Shown here one piece after another: positions 1 to 9,900 of a stretch of 12,433 nucleotides of DNA. Location: NCBI GenBank assembly GCA_027596945.1, contig JADGJH010001026.1, positions 1-12,433 on the forward strand, read 5' to 3'. The position numbers and the translations under genes are program-made. A model generated the notes under the pieces. That model saw nothing but the letters and a program-made list of their open reading frames with translations. It made no database searches and was not told the origin of the DNA. The DNA comes from Physocladia obscura. Its lineage: Eukaryota; Chytridiomycota; Chytridiomycetes; Chytridiales; Chytriomycetaceae. The stretch's first letter is position 1; each line of letters opens with the position of its first letter.

Positions 1-393
1 CAGTAAACATTTTAAAAGTAGTTTTCGGTGTTGTTTATTTGTTGCTGTTGTTTTAGTACTATTAAAATCCTTTTTTTTGTGAGGCATGTACATTTGGCAA
101 GATGTATGACTTTCCTTTCCCACCACAGCACAAAACAGATGACAACAACTTGTGGAAAAATCTTTGTAAATGAGATATATCCAGAAAAATAAAATCCAGG
201 CCATAGGAATATATATATATATAAGAACTGGTTTATGTTTTATTTTCCTATGCAAGTCAATTGGAACATACAGCAAGAAAAAAAACTGCAGTGTTTGACT
301 CATACACGGATGGAAAATTTGTCAACAACAAACAGATGTCTCATCATTATAATTTTTTAAAATGATATCTTTAAAAATTTGAAAAAATATAAT
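1..393. other. 3' flank of the minus-strand lectin gene, non-coding
   Basis: No reading frame here looks like a protein. The stretch is AT-rich and lies downstream of the minus-strand stop codon at 394-396. It contains a short (AT)7 run at 209-222 and a possible minus-strand AATAAA at 239-244. Nothing else is recognised. Confidence 0.6.
239..244 (-). terminator. possible polyadenylation signal of the minus-strand gene
   Basis: Read on the minus strand this is AATAAA, about 150 bp beyond the stop codon at 394-396. No closer canonical hexamer was found. The hexamer is common in AT-rich DNA, so this is only a candidate. Confidence 0.3.
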
Positions 394-3117
394 CTATGCT
401 GGGCCCAACACACCATTGTTGCAACTGTATTGCAAAGGATTATAGCAGGCACCATTGCAATTTGATGGAGCTGAGTTTGGGCAAGCCACACCATTACTAC
501 AGGTAAGCTGAGTCGGGTCATAACAACCTGTCCCACACACTGAAAGCCCAGCACCACAAACAACCCCGGATCCAGTTGTAGTGGCTTGGACTGTAGATGT
601 TGTTGAAGTAGGTGGAGGGCCAAGTGTGCCGTTATTACAAGTATTCAGAGAAGAGTTATAGCAGGCACCATTGCAATTTAATGGAGATGAGTTTGGACAA
701 GCCACTCCATTACTGCAAGTAAGTTGAGTTGGGTCATAACAACCTGTACCGCACACTGAAAGCCCAGCACCACAAACAACCCCGGATCCAGTTGTAGTGG
801 CTTGGACTGCAGATGTTGTTGAAGTAGGTGGAGGGCCAAGTGTGCCGTTATTACAAGTATTCAGAGAGGGATTATAGCAGGCACCATTGCAATTTAATGG
901 AGATGTGTTTGGGCAAGCCACACCATTACTGCACGTAAGCTGAGTCGGGTCATAACAACCTGTCCCACACACTGATAACCCAGCACCACAAACAACACCT
1001 GATCCAGTAGTAGTGGCTTGCACTACTGATGTAAATGAAGTTGTTGAAGTTGGAGGGGGTCCAAGTGTACCATTATTGCAGGTATTTAGAGAAGAATTAT
1101 AGCAAGCACCATTGCAGTTCAATGGGGCTGAGTTTGGGCAGACTAATCCATTGCTGCATGTTAATTGAGTTGGATCATAGCATTCAATACCACAAGGTAA
1201 TAATCCTGATCCACAGGCCACAGCTGATGATGTTGTAGTTGATTGGGCTGTCGAAGTTGCGGTTGTGACTGCTGTTGTTGCAGTGATGTCAATACTCACA
1301 ATAGTTCCATTATTGCAGAAGGATACAGTTGGATCAAAGCAAAGACTGCTGCAATTGACAGGCTGGCTATTTGGACAAACAACGTTTCCAGAGCAAACAG
1401 ATTGTGTGGGATTGTAACATACTGTTCCACATACAACTGGGAGATTTGAAGAACATTGAACTGATGGAGATTCTGGTGGTAGAGAGCAAAAACTTATGTC
1501 TGTTATCAATCCATCAGGAGTACAAGTTATTGTGTAATTTGCATTCACATTTGTTGAGTTTGCTGGACACGGAAATTCAACTGATGCCATAAAAGTCAAA
1601 CTTGGAATGTTTCCTTGTGCTTGACAAGACCCCGGAGTGCAGGTACTTGAATCTGGATTGTTCCAGGACCCCATGCTGTTGCAATGATAGGTGATGTTCC
1701 CGGTCCACCCAAACGGACAAAAAATTGATACAGATGTATTTAACGGTGTTTGAGATAGTTGTCCACGTGCTTGACAGTAGGAATTTCCACTAAATGAGTA
1801 TGTTTTAGGTGTTGAAACCAAAGTTTCCCAACAGTCTTCACCAGTTCGCAGAACTGTAAAGTTTTCGCCGCAAGATGAATCAGGAATTATTTGCAAAGGA
1901 CCACCAAATGTTTGGTTTGGCCCGCTGCTGAAGCAATATTCCCCAAATTTAAAACTGCAATTTAATGGACTGTTTTCAGAAATAATGTCGTCACTATAAC
2001 AATCTGAACAAAATAAAAATAAAATAAAATAAATTGTAAATATTGCTGAATGGTAAATTTCACAAACCGACAGCAAGAAGTTGAGTGCCAAATCCTTGTG
2101 TTGTAGAGTTCAAACATACATTCAATCCCAAAATGGAGCCATCAAACGTAACGCAATTGTCGTCAATCCGAAGTTGGTACGTGTTATTAGAAGTATAGAT
2201 CGATTCAATGCGAAAATTCGATGAAAACGAGAAATCGAAGGATGCATCGTCATAGGCAATCGTTTGAATACCAAGTGTTGTTGAGTTATACCTTAACAAA
2301 AAAAAAGTAAATAAGGAAAAAAAATTATTGCGAAATATTTTTTTCGGTACTTACTCATAAAGAAGTGACCAAAGTGATGAGACGTTAACTTGTGAATTTT
2401 GTTGAAGAATCGCAACACATGTCGCGTCTTGTAAGGAAAATGGACCCCCATTTACAACAGGAATAGAAACAATTGGCGGATTTAGAATAGATGGGGCCAC
2501 TGCAGGTGGCAAAAGGTAAGTCGAATTATTAACGTCAGCTGGAAGATTCATGGTAAGATTAATCATGGTGACAGGATCCGTAATTTGGAAGATTGTGGCT
2601 GCTGACGTATTAACTAAAAACAGTTGATTCCAGTTATCAGAGTAAATATCCGGGTTGAGGCCGACAGCTTTTGTTGCGTCAGCGGCAAATAAGTATTCGG
2701 CAGTACTGAGACTCAAGTTCGCTACTTCCAAAAAATGTTGTGTTGAATCTGTTATGTTGCACGGAGACCAAACCAGTGGAATTGGATAATCTGTTCCATT
2801 CGCGGCGACACACATATCGGTAGTGGCAGATCGAAATTGATAAGAGCCTTCAACAATGACTGTTGTGTTAAGAAGCTCAATTATAAATGCATTGTTCCGA
2901 CAAGCTGCATGGAAAATTATGAGAAAATTATGAGAAATCGCATATGTAAAAGTCGAAGAAACAAAGAAGAAATATAAAAATAGAAAAAATAACAAAAAAA
3001 AAAAAACCACAAACAAATGATTGCGACTGGTTGAGTAGAGTTTGAAAAAATTTGTTGAAAACAGTAACCAGTATTGATAACATTGTATGCATCTGCAAAA
3101 GTTATTTGATTTGCCAT
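394..3117 (-). CDS. predicted secreted lectin-like protein with tandem CBM52-like repeats
   Basis: Four-exon model on the minus strand: 3117-3015, 2904-2355, 2291-2068 and 2003-394, with introns of 110, 63 and 64 bp. The three joins keep frame and give about 828 residues ending at TAG 394-396. The N-terminal part (to about residue 290) shows repeated Cys/Val/Cys and QxF-type patterns such as CVAANG and DSTQHF, resembling a ricin-type beta-trefoil. Residues about 293-472 are Cys-rich with sushi-like spacing. Residues about 473-828 are five double modules of the CBM52 type (CYDPTQLTC...CNGACYN...C), joined by Thr/Ser/Pro linkers. Many N-x-S/T sites and Cys residues suggest secretion. The role is inferred as cell-wall or glucan binding; no catalytic domain was seen. 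The Met at 3117 is followed by no signal peptide, and the first intron is longer and less certain than the others, so an upstream exon is likely. An alternative first donor lies at the GTTACT on the minus strand near 3067. Confidence 0.72.
397..1465 (-). other. CBM52-like tandem module region of the minus-strand protein
   Basis: Five successive modules are visible, each with two half-motifs: one like CGTGCYDPTQLTCSNG followed by CP, the other like CNGACYN followed by CNNGTLGP. This spacing matches the small carbohydrate-binding Cys module Pfam calls Carb_bind/CBM52, found at the ends of yeast and fungal glycosidases. The last half-motif (CNGACYNPLQYSCNNG) fits it best. The module nearest the N-terminus is the most diverged. 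Linkers are rich in Thr, Ser and Pro and probably O-glycosylated. The family assignment is from memory of the consensus, not from a search. Confidence 0.65.
400..1240. repeat. 216-bp direct tandem repeats inside the last exon
   Basis: The marker GCAGGCACCATTGCA (GCAAGCACC... in the fourth copy) recurs at 445, 661, 877 and 1102. The spacings are 216, 216 and 225 bp. The period is a multiple of three, so the reading frame is kept (72-75 residues per unit). The extra 9 bp in one unit add three linker residues. The copies near 445-877 are almost identical over long stretches, which points to recent duplication or gene conversion. Confidence 0.9.
2068..3117 (-). other. ricin/beta-trefoil-like N-terminal part of the minus-strand protein
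   Basis: Spread over the first three exons. Repeated segments have a Cys followed 15-20 residues later by a second Cys after a Val or Leu, then Q/F or Q/L: GYCFQQ...VAIISC, MCVAANG...PLVWSPC...QHF, and NCVTFDG...GLNVC. This is the pattern of ricin-B beta-trefoil repeats, although the canonical QxW is not present. Eleven or more potential N-glycosylation sites lie here. Assignment is tentative; a fold prediction would settle it. Confidence 0.4.
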
Positions 3118-3802
3118 TTCTAGGTTCTCCAATTAATTTGACGCAGTTAAAATAAAAAAATAAAAACGCACTCAATTAAAACGAGAAAACTTCAGACGTG
3201 GATAGGAAAAGCTTAATTAGAAAAAGCCTAAATCATTAACTAAAAATTTGCCGAAAGAAATAAATAGATAGCGCACACGTTGGCATAATCAAGATGATGG
3301 GAATAAAATAGCATTAATAGAAAATATGAATTCGAGTCAAAGTTGAATTCACCAAAAAAAATTGATACCTATGGAATAGTATCAATTTGATTGTAGATTC
3401 GGCAGACAGCGAAAGCAACGATCCTTCTTTTTTCTTCCATGTAAATAGTCGAGAATATAAATGTTGAATCTGACTTACTCGCAAAATGCAGTGATACGGA
3501 ATTAAGTGAGTCAAGCCGACGAATCTGATCTTTTTTTTTTGTGTTTTTTGTTGGAAAACTTTATCAGATATGATGAATTTGTCACAGCGAGCCGTTGTTC
3601 CCCAATGGAAATTATTCAGTCGAAAACAGAATCAACATTTTTTTATTCTCATAGTAATAAATTTTGTATGGGTTCCGTTCTGTAATAAATTTTCATTAAA
3701 ATATGAAATGATGGTTATTTGATCACGTGATTGAGCGATTAACTGAATTACAACGGTTGCTCCTGAAAACAGCGAAGATAATGCATACAAATTTATGCAA
3801 TC
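3118..3802. promoter_or_regulatory. divergent intergenic region between the two genes
   Basis: About 0.7 kb without a convincing coding frame separates the two divergently transcribed genes and must hold both promoters and probably the missing 5' exons. It is AT-rich with several homopolymer runs. On the minus strand a good donor context (CGA|GTAAGT) occurs near 3473-3478, which could end an untranslated or signal-peptide exon, and short Met-initiated hydrophobic frames begin at 3286. None could be joined to the gene with confidence. Confidence 0.5.
3722..3731. promoter_or_regulatory. ATCACGTGAT palindrome (E-box type CACGTG)
   Basis: A perfect 10-bp palindrome centred on CACGTG, the core bound by bHLH/bHLH-Zip factors in fungi and animals (Cbf1/Pho4, USF/TFE types). 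It lies about 180 bp upstream of the plus-strand ATG at 3904, inside the divergent promoter region. Function is inferred from position and motif only. Confidence 0.4.
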
Positions 3803-3811
3803 ATGATTGCA
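3796..3811. promoter_or_regulatory. perfect 16-bp palindrome TGCAATCATGATTGCA
   Basis: The two 8-bp arms are exact reverse complements. The site sits about 40 bp upstream of the TATA box, a position typical of a dimeric activator site. It also contains the ATG at 3803 that could instead start a short upstream exon, so its role depends on where transcription begins. Confidence 0.4.
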
Positions 3812-3844
3812 GGTCTATTTGCTGTGTTCGAACTATATGTTAAT
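3803..3844 (+). other. alternative first coding exon of the large gene (uncertain)
   Basis: An ATG at 3803 opens 14 codons that are partly hydrophobic (MIAGLFAVFELYVN) and end at a GTAAAC donor. A 53-bp intron, 3845-3897, ending in AAAG would join it in phase to the codon at 3898, adding 16 residues before the Met at 3904. The intron length fits the rest of the gene. Against it: the peptide is a poor signal sequence, the acceptor lacks a pyrimidine tract, and the intron would contain the TATA box. Confidence 0.25.
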
Positions 3845-3851
3845 GTAAACT

Positions 3852-3859
3852 TATATAAG
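3852..3859 (+). promoter_or_regulatory. TATA box (TATATAAG) of the large plus-strand gene
   Basis: TATATAAG lies 52 bp upstream of the ATG at 3904, with an Inr-like TCATCAC about 20-25 bp downstream. This would give a short leader of roughly 25-30 bases. If correct, translation starts at 3904 with no upstream coding exon. Confidence 0.45.
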
Positions 3860-3903
3860 GCTTGAATAATTTCATCACAAAAAACCGAAAATCAAAGCCC
3901 AAT

Positions 3904-6900
3904 ATGTTCGGAAGCTCGTTCAATCTTAGAGATTGCGGTGGTAGTCTCCAATCGTGCGGAAGCGCGTGTTTCGACGCGTCAGTTTCGGTGTGCTCAAACG
4001 GGCAATTGTGTCCGATTGCAACGCCGTCTGCTTGCCAAACAACTACCGGCGTTGCCTGTTTTGATCCTACAAAATTCAACTGCGTTAATAGTGCGTTAGA
4101 CCCTATTAATAGCTCCGGGACAAGTTCTAGCTCCAACGCAACTTCTACCGGTTCTTGCGCACCTGGCGATATTCCATGTGGAGATGCATGCATTGATCCC
4201 ACAGAAAACTTGTACCACTGTGTCCAGACTCCATCAGGTCCTATTCTCGCGCAAGGTCCCGCATGGAGTTCTAGCCTTCCGCTAGCCCCAATGCTACCTT
4301 CGTCTACAACGATTTTGGGATCGGGCCCACGCACCTTCAAACTCGTTAATAACTGCAAATTCGAAGTTTGGCCAGCTCTACAAGGTGCAGGCGGAACAAC
4401 GCCACCATTTAATGGTGGGATTCAGGGACTCAGTCCTGGTCAATCGGTAACGTTAAATTTTCCTGATCCTTTCTTGTCCGGACGAATTTGGCCGAGAACT
4501 GATTGTCGCCAAGATAGCCAGGGCCAAATTTTATGTTTGACTGGAGATTGTGGCGCCAAGCAAAATAGTGAGTTCGATATTTTTTTAAACTAGTTAATTT
4601 TATGTTGTAGACTACGGAATCGAGTGTGGAGGACTTTCGAATAGAATACCAGCGACACTGTTAGAGTTTTCTCTTGATGCTTCTGGTGGAAAAGATTATT
4701 ACGACATCTCTGCTGTTGATGGCTTCTCTATTGGAATAGGTGTTTCGGTCTCTGGAGGCACCAAGGTCAATGACCCATCAATTCCAGTTGGCTTTAACTG
4801 CGGTAGCCCTGTTTGCAACATGGACGTGTCAAATGAGTAAGTTTTGTGACAGGCACATTCTTTAAAAATGTTCTTATTTTTGTAACAGTTGCCCAAATGA
4901 ATTAAAATCGAATGACCCGACTCAATCGAATCGGACTGTTTTGTGTTTCGGCATCAATGCTGCGGTCAATGATGATATCCAGCGTGCGCTAAATCCGATT
5001 CTTGAAACTTACTACGAAAATAGCGATATGCGTGACCTTTTAGGTTGTTCTTGTCCAACGTGTGGAGGTTTGAGTTTATTTAAGCAATAGTTATGTGAAA
5101 ATGGTATTTTTTTTCAAAAATATGAAATCGCAGCTGGTCAAGGATGCGGAGACGTTTGTTCCGATATAGGTTACTGTTGTTCTATTTTAGATCTGCGAAG
5201 AACTGGAACAGATCCAAATACGCCTCTCTCGGAACAAGGACATGGAAACGTGTGTTTGGCATCTGCGTGGCCAAAACCTACAGACTCTACATTTGCAAAT
5301 ATTGAATACGATAAAGTCTTCAAAAACCAATGCCCCGACGCATACAGTTGGCAGTTTGACGATGAATCAAGCTTGTTTCAATGCCAGAATACTCAATTTG
5401 AACTAAAATTTTGTCCTAGTAAGTAATGCTGTTCATCAAGTCGACTTTGAATAACCTTCTTTTTCCCAGATGGGCCAAGTTCTAATGTTCGTGATGGTGA
5501 TAATTTGCCACCTGGGACTATTAATTGCACTCGTGAGTAAAAAAAACCCCCTCACTTTACTTGTGGTATGGTTAACTTTCGGAGCAGAAACAATGACAAA
5601 ATCTGTTGCGTATTATAACGCGTGGACTGTTTCAGACGAATGCCTCGATTTTGACATGCCGCCATCACAAATCAACCTTCAGCCATGGTTTGAAGCTTTC
5701 TGTATTTTTTACCTTATTTTTATTTGTTTATTCCTTGTTGCGATAGGACCCATCTGCACTTTGCATTCGGAACTGTCGATGAAAATTTTCAATTGGGTGC
5801 GATTGATCCATATCTTCTTGAAGAATTTGTTGCAATTAAGGCACAAAAATCTTCGATCAAAACCATAATGTCCATTAGCAGTTGGGCTTGGAGTTACAAC
5901 GATTTGAGTGACTCAAGTAGCCTTGTTCAGAGCCATTTGTACGATATTGTTTCGTCTCCACAGAGCATTGCGTCATTCGTGACTTCTGCTGTTACGTTTT
6001 TGAATAATAATAACTTGGATGGACTCGATATTGTTGTTGGATTTCCGACATCTCCGGTATCTTTTCTGCCTTTATTTTGATTGTGTTTTCTTACATAGAA
6101 AACATAGGATCGTGGCTTTATTCCTCAAACTGTTGTGGATTTTACTCCATTGATGCAAGCTCTTCGCACTGCATTTGGAAATTCAATGTCGTTATCAATT
6201 TCACTACCAACTTCAATGAATTATTTAAGCCAATTTCATGTTGGAACTCTTTCGAAATCAGGTTTGTGATTTTAAAGAAGGAAGAAAAATACTCAAAAAT
6301 TTGTATTTCTCTCATGTATATATTAGTTGATTACATCACCTTTATGGGTTACGATCTTCACGGCAATTGGGATTGGTCGGACAATCCATACCTACAAGTT
6401 CACAATAATATGACCGAAATTTTGCTTATTTTGAATCAAACAATCACTGATGGTGTCGATAGCAACAAAATTCTTCTTGGTATCGGAAACTTCGGACGTT
6501 CGTTCAAATTGAAAGACGCAACTTGTGCAACACCTGGAACATGTATGTTTCAAAATCCGGGAACTTATGATTTGGCAAATCAGAACTACACCAACTCGGC
6601 ACAGCAGGGTGGATGCTCGCAGAGTGGCGGATTTTTGATGTATTACGAAATTATCGATATAATCAATTCTGAAAGTGTTATTGTATTAAACGACAAAGAC
6701 TCTACTTCAACGTTTATGCAATACAATGACGGCCTCGAATGGTTATCGTTTGATACACCTGAAACCATCGCTGCGAAATTGGAACGAGTTTCAAGTTTCT
6801 GCTTGGCAGGAACGGCCACGTGGACAGTGAATATGGTGTGCTTTTAATAATTTTTTATTAATGTTAGTTAAGCTTGATATTCAGGACGTAAATTCGACCT

Positions 6901-9900
6901 TAGCTGATTCTTTGACGACTGTTTCAGACGATTCATATGATCTTAATTCTCTACTTGACCAGTTGAAAGATGATTTTGATTTCTCCTTGACAATCAATGG
7001 CTCTTTACGCGATACTTTTTTCAGTGATTTGAGTATATATGTCGCGAATGCTACCGTTTATAATCCAATTATTCCGGTCGAAACCCAACGACTTTATTTA
7101 TATGGGCTTACTGTAATGCTGCAAAATATGAATGATTGGCTGTCAAGTCGTATGAGGGAGGAGGTACTTTCATGTCTGTACTGAGAAATTATTTTTGCTA
7201 ATTTTGTACTTCTTCAAGGGATTGGAGGATTCAGCTAAACAATACAATTCGCAGTTATGCCAAGCTCTGTTATCTTTTTGTTCTGATTGCTACACTTGCA
7301 CATCGCATAGCTCCACTACAGCTTGTCCGTCTCAATGGCCCGTGAAATATCAGAGTATTTCACCGAATGGAGGAGACAATACCCAAACTCTTGAATATTC
7401 TCCGATCGCAAATAAGCAGAGTAAAATAAATCAAATGCTGTCTGAAGTTGGTTTAACGTCACAAGATGTCACAGCAGGAAAATGTACTTTTTATGCAAAT
7501 ATGCCAATAGGACGAAGCGATATACAACGTACTCTAGTTTTGCAAAATGTTCCCCAATTGAATTCAATAACAAACCACAACCACTTTTCGGACAAAGCTT
7601 ATTCGCTTTGGCAATCAACCATTGCCGACGACTCAAAACTTATTGGTGTAAACGCTATGGTGAATAAAAGTGCCACAAATAGTGATTGGAAATGCACAGA
7701 GGCTGGAGGCAAGACGGTTACTTGCCCAGTAAGCACTGATTCGGAGTCTATTCAACCATATAGCATTACTTGGGCTGCGAAAGACGCCGCACAAATGGCA
7801 ACTGATATGTCTAGTGCAACAGGTATTCTTATTTTATGAACAGTACAAATCAAGTTTTCATTATTGTTATTTTATTTCTCAAGGTATAGATTTTTCGTGG
7901 ATGACGACATTCACATACACCGCTTCGCATATAGTTCATAGTAGTAATAATTTTATCAATATGCAATCTTTCTCAAACAATAATGATAATAATAATAAAT
8001 TGACAGATTGTGGTATTCATTCTTGTGTTTCGTCTAGTACTCCTGTATCCTGGTCTAATATGTATCAGCCAAATTCATCATATCCTCCGAGCATGAAAAT
8101 TACAATTGATGGATTTTTTTCTTCCACAACAAGCATCACTGATGCTTTGGAAACACTTTCTCGAAATAACCAAGCGGCATCTGCTGATGTTGGAAACAGC
8201 ACTGATTCCGCACTGTACTCGTTGGCATCAGCAAACAATTTGATGGCACAAGTCGCCCAGTATGAATCGGTTGTCGAAAAAGCCTTGACTGCTGAGGATG
8301 CTCGAAAAGATTGGGGTCTTCATATTTTCTTGATGGTAATTTATCTGCTTAATATATATATATATATATATATATTCGCAAATTAATCCAGTTCATTTCA
8401 GATTCTTGAATTTGCAGTTGGCTTTGTTGTTCCCGAACTCGCAGTAGAAGGCATCGCAGTGGCATTAACTTCAATAGGTGAAATCGCCTCTGCTGTTGCT
8501 GAAGGTGTATCTGCTGTCGGAACTGTTGCTCGGGGTGTACAAGATTTTCTCAAAGCTGCTGATGAATATGCATCAAAACTGATTAGTGAATCTGATTTTA
8601 TTGCAAGTGTCGGAAAATTTATTGATTCGGTCGCAAATAACGCTCCTGATTGGTTGAAATCTATTGCATCTGCAGCGCAAAAGGGGTGGAAAACTATCGA
8701 GACGACGGCGGAGTGCGTATGGAAAGATGCGCTTGTTCAAGTTGTTTTACCTGAACCTTTGGGAGGTCTGGGACTCATTTCTGCCAGAGATGCGGGTGAT
8801 TTTGCGATCAAGGTAAGCTTTTTTTTTTTCAATTTTTTAGTTTGGTTTTTGATTATGAATAAAGCAAGCGATCTCCATGCCTATTGACAACATTATGAAC
8901 TTTAATTTCAGCGATGTCCGCGACGCAGATGAAATGAAATCAAAATCCCATGTTAGCCTTGCCAAACGAATTGACGAAAACCCTTGTATCCTCAAATATC
9001 AGTCAACTTCATATTGGCGCGCTAGCTCTAACGAATATCAAAAGCAATGCAACCAAAATAATCAACAAATTTATTGCGTGACGCAGGGAGACTTGACTGG
9101 TGTGCCTTTTCCATCACCGCCTGCTAGTCCATCAGTACTTGATCAGTTTTTTACAACTACACAATTATCACAGCTTAACTTGTATTTCAAAAAATACTTC
9201 CAAGGACCGACTGATGATGGTGCCAAAACAGCGTGGGTTCAAAGTGGAAGTCCTTTGGCACAGTCCGTAATGAATTCAGATCGTAGGCAAATGTGTCCAG
9301 GAGACAGAATTGACAATACAGCGCAATGGCTTTATGGAAGAGCCATGGAGTGTGATCACAAGGTGGAATTGCAAGAATTTCGAAACTATTTTACAAATAC
9401 TTTTCTTCAAGGGCAAAGCTACGATTCGGATTTAATCGATGAAGTCTGCAAATCACTGGATCAATTTGGCACACATGATCAAATCAAACTAAAATTGAAC
9501 TCAGCCAACAATCTGGTTTGGGTTGACAGCACAATAAACCAAGCTAAAGGAAGGATGGTTTTACAACCCAACGCAGTGAATCCTTACAAAACAATGCAAA
9601 CTTTTGCTGGATTGAATTCCTACATGAGCAATATTCAGGATGATAGAAGTAGCGTTATTTCTGATCTTCAAGCAATAATCAAAAATTGGGTCAGCAGTCT
9701 TTCCGCAGCTAATCAAGCCACCGCAATTGTCCAAGATATTATTCAAGTTAACAATGGATTGAAAACCAGTGTTGACGCAGCAACGGGAAGAATTATTTCA
9801 GAGACTGGAACTGCTTTGATAGCAGGAATCCCAGCTGCAGTGGAAAGACAATCATTTCCAGACGTTAGTGCATCTTCAAAAATGGATGGCATAAATCAGA

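Noticed and set aside
357..623. Small minus ORF overlapping the end of the lectin gene
   Set aside because: It lies in an alternative frame of the CBM52 repeats and its pattern is explained by them.
3314..3514. Minus-strand ORF of 66 codons in the intergenic region
   Set aside because: It starts with TTG, has no motif and no signal-peptide character. Only the GTAAGT donor near 3478 is of interest.
3840..4358. Minus-strand ORF of 172 codons opposite the first exon of the large gene
   Set aside because: It is the shadow of the CBM52/thaumatin exon; the plus frame has clear domain motifs and splice continuity.
8352..8375. (AT)n run as a transposon or origin signal
   Set aside because: It is a simple microsatellite inside a 66-bp intron with no flanking terminal repeats.
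8459..8887. Separate small gene starting near 8459
   Set aside because: The frame is open upstream to the acceptor at 8401 and joins in phase to the preceding exon, so it is an internal exon. No ATG or promoter supports a separate start.
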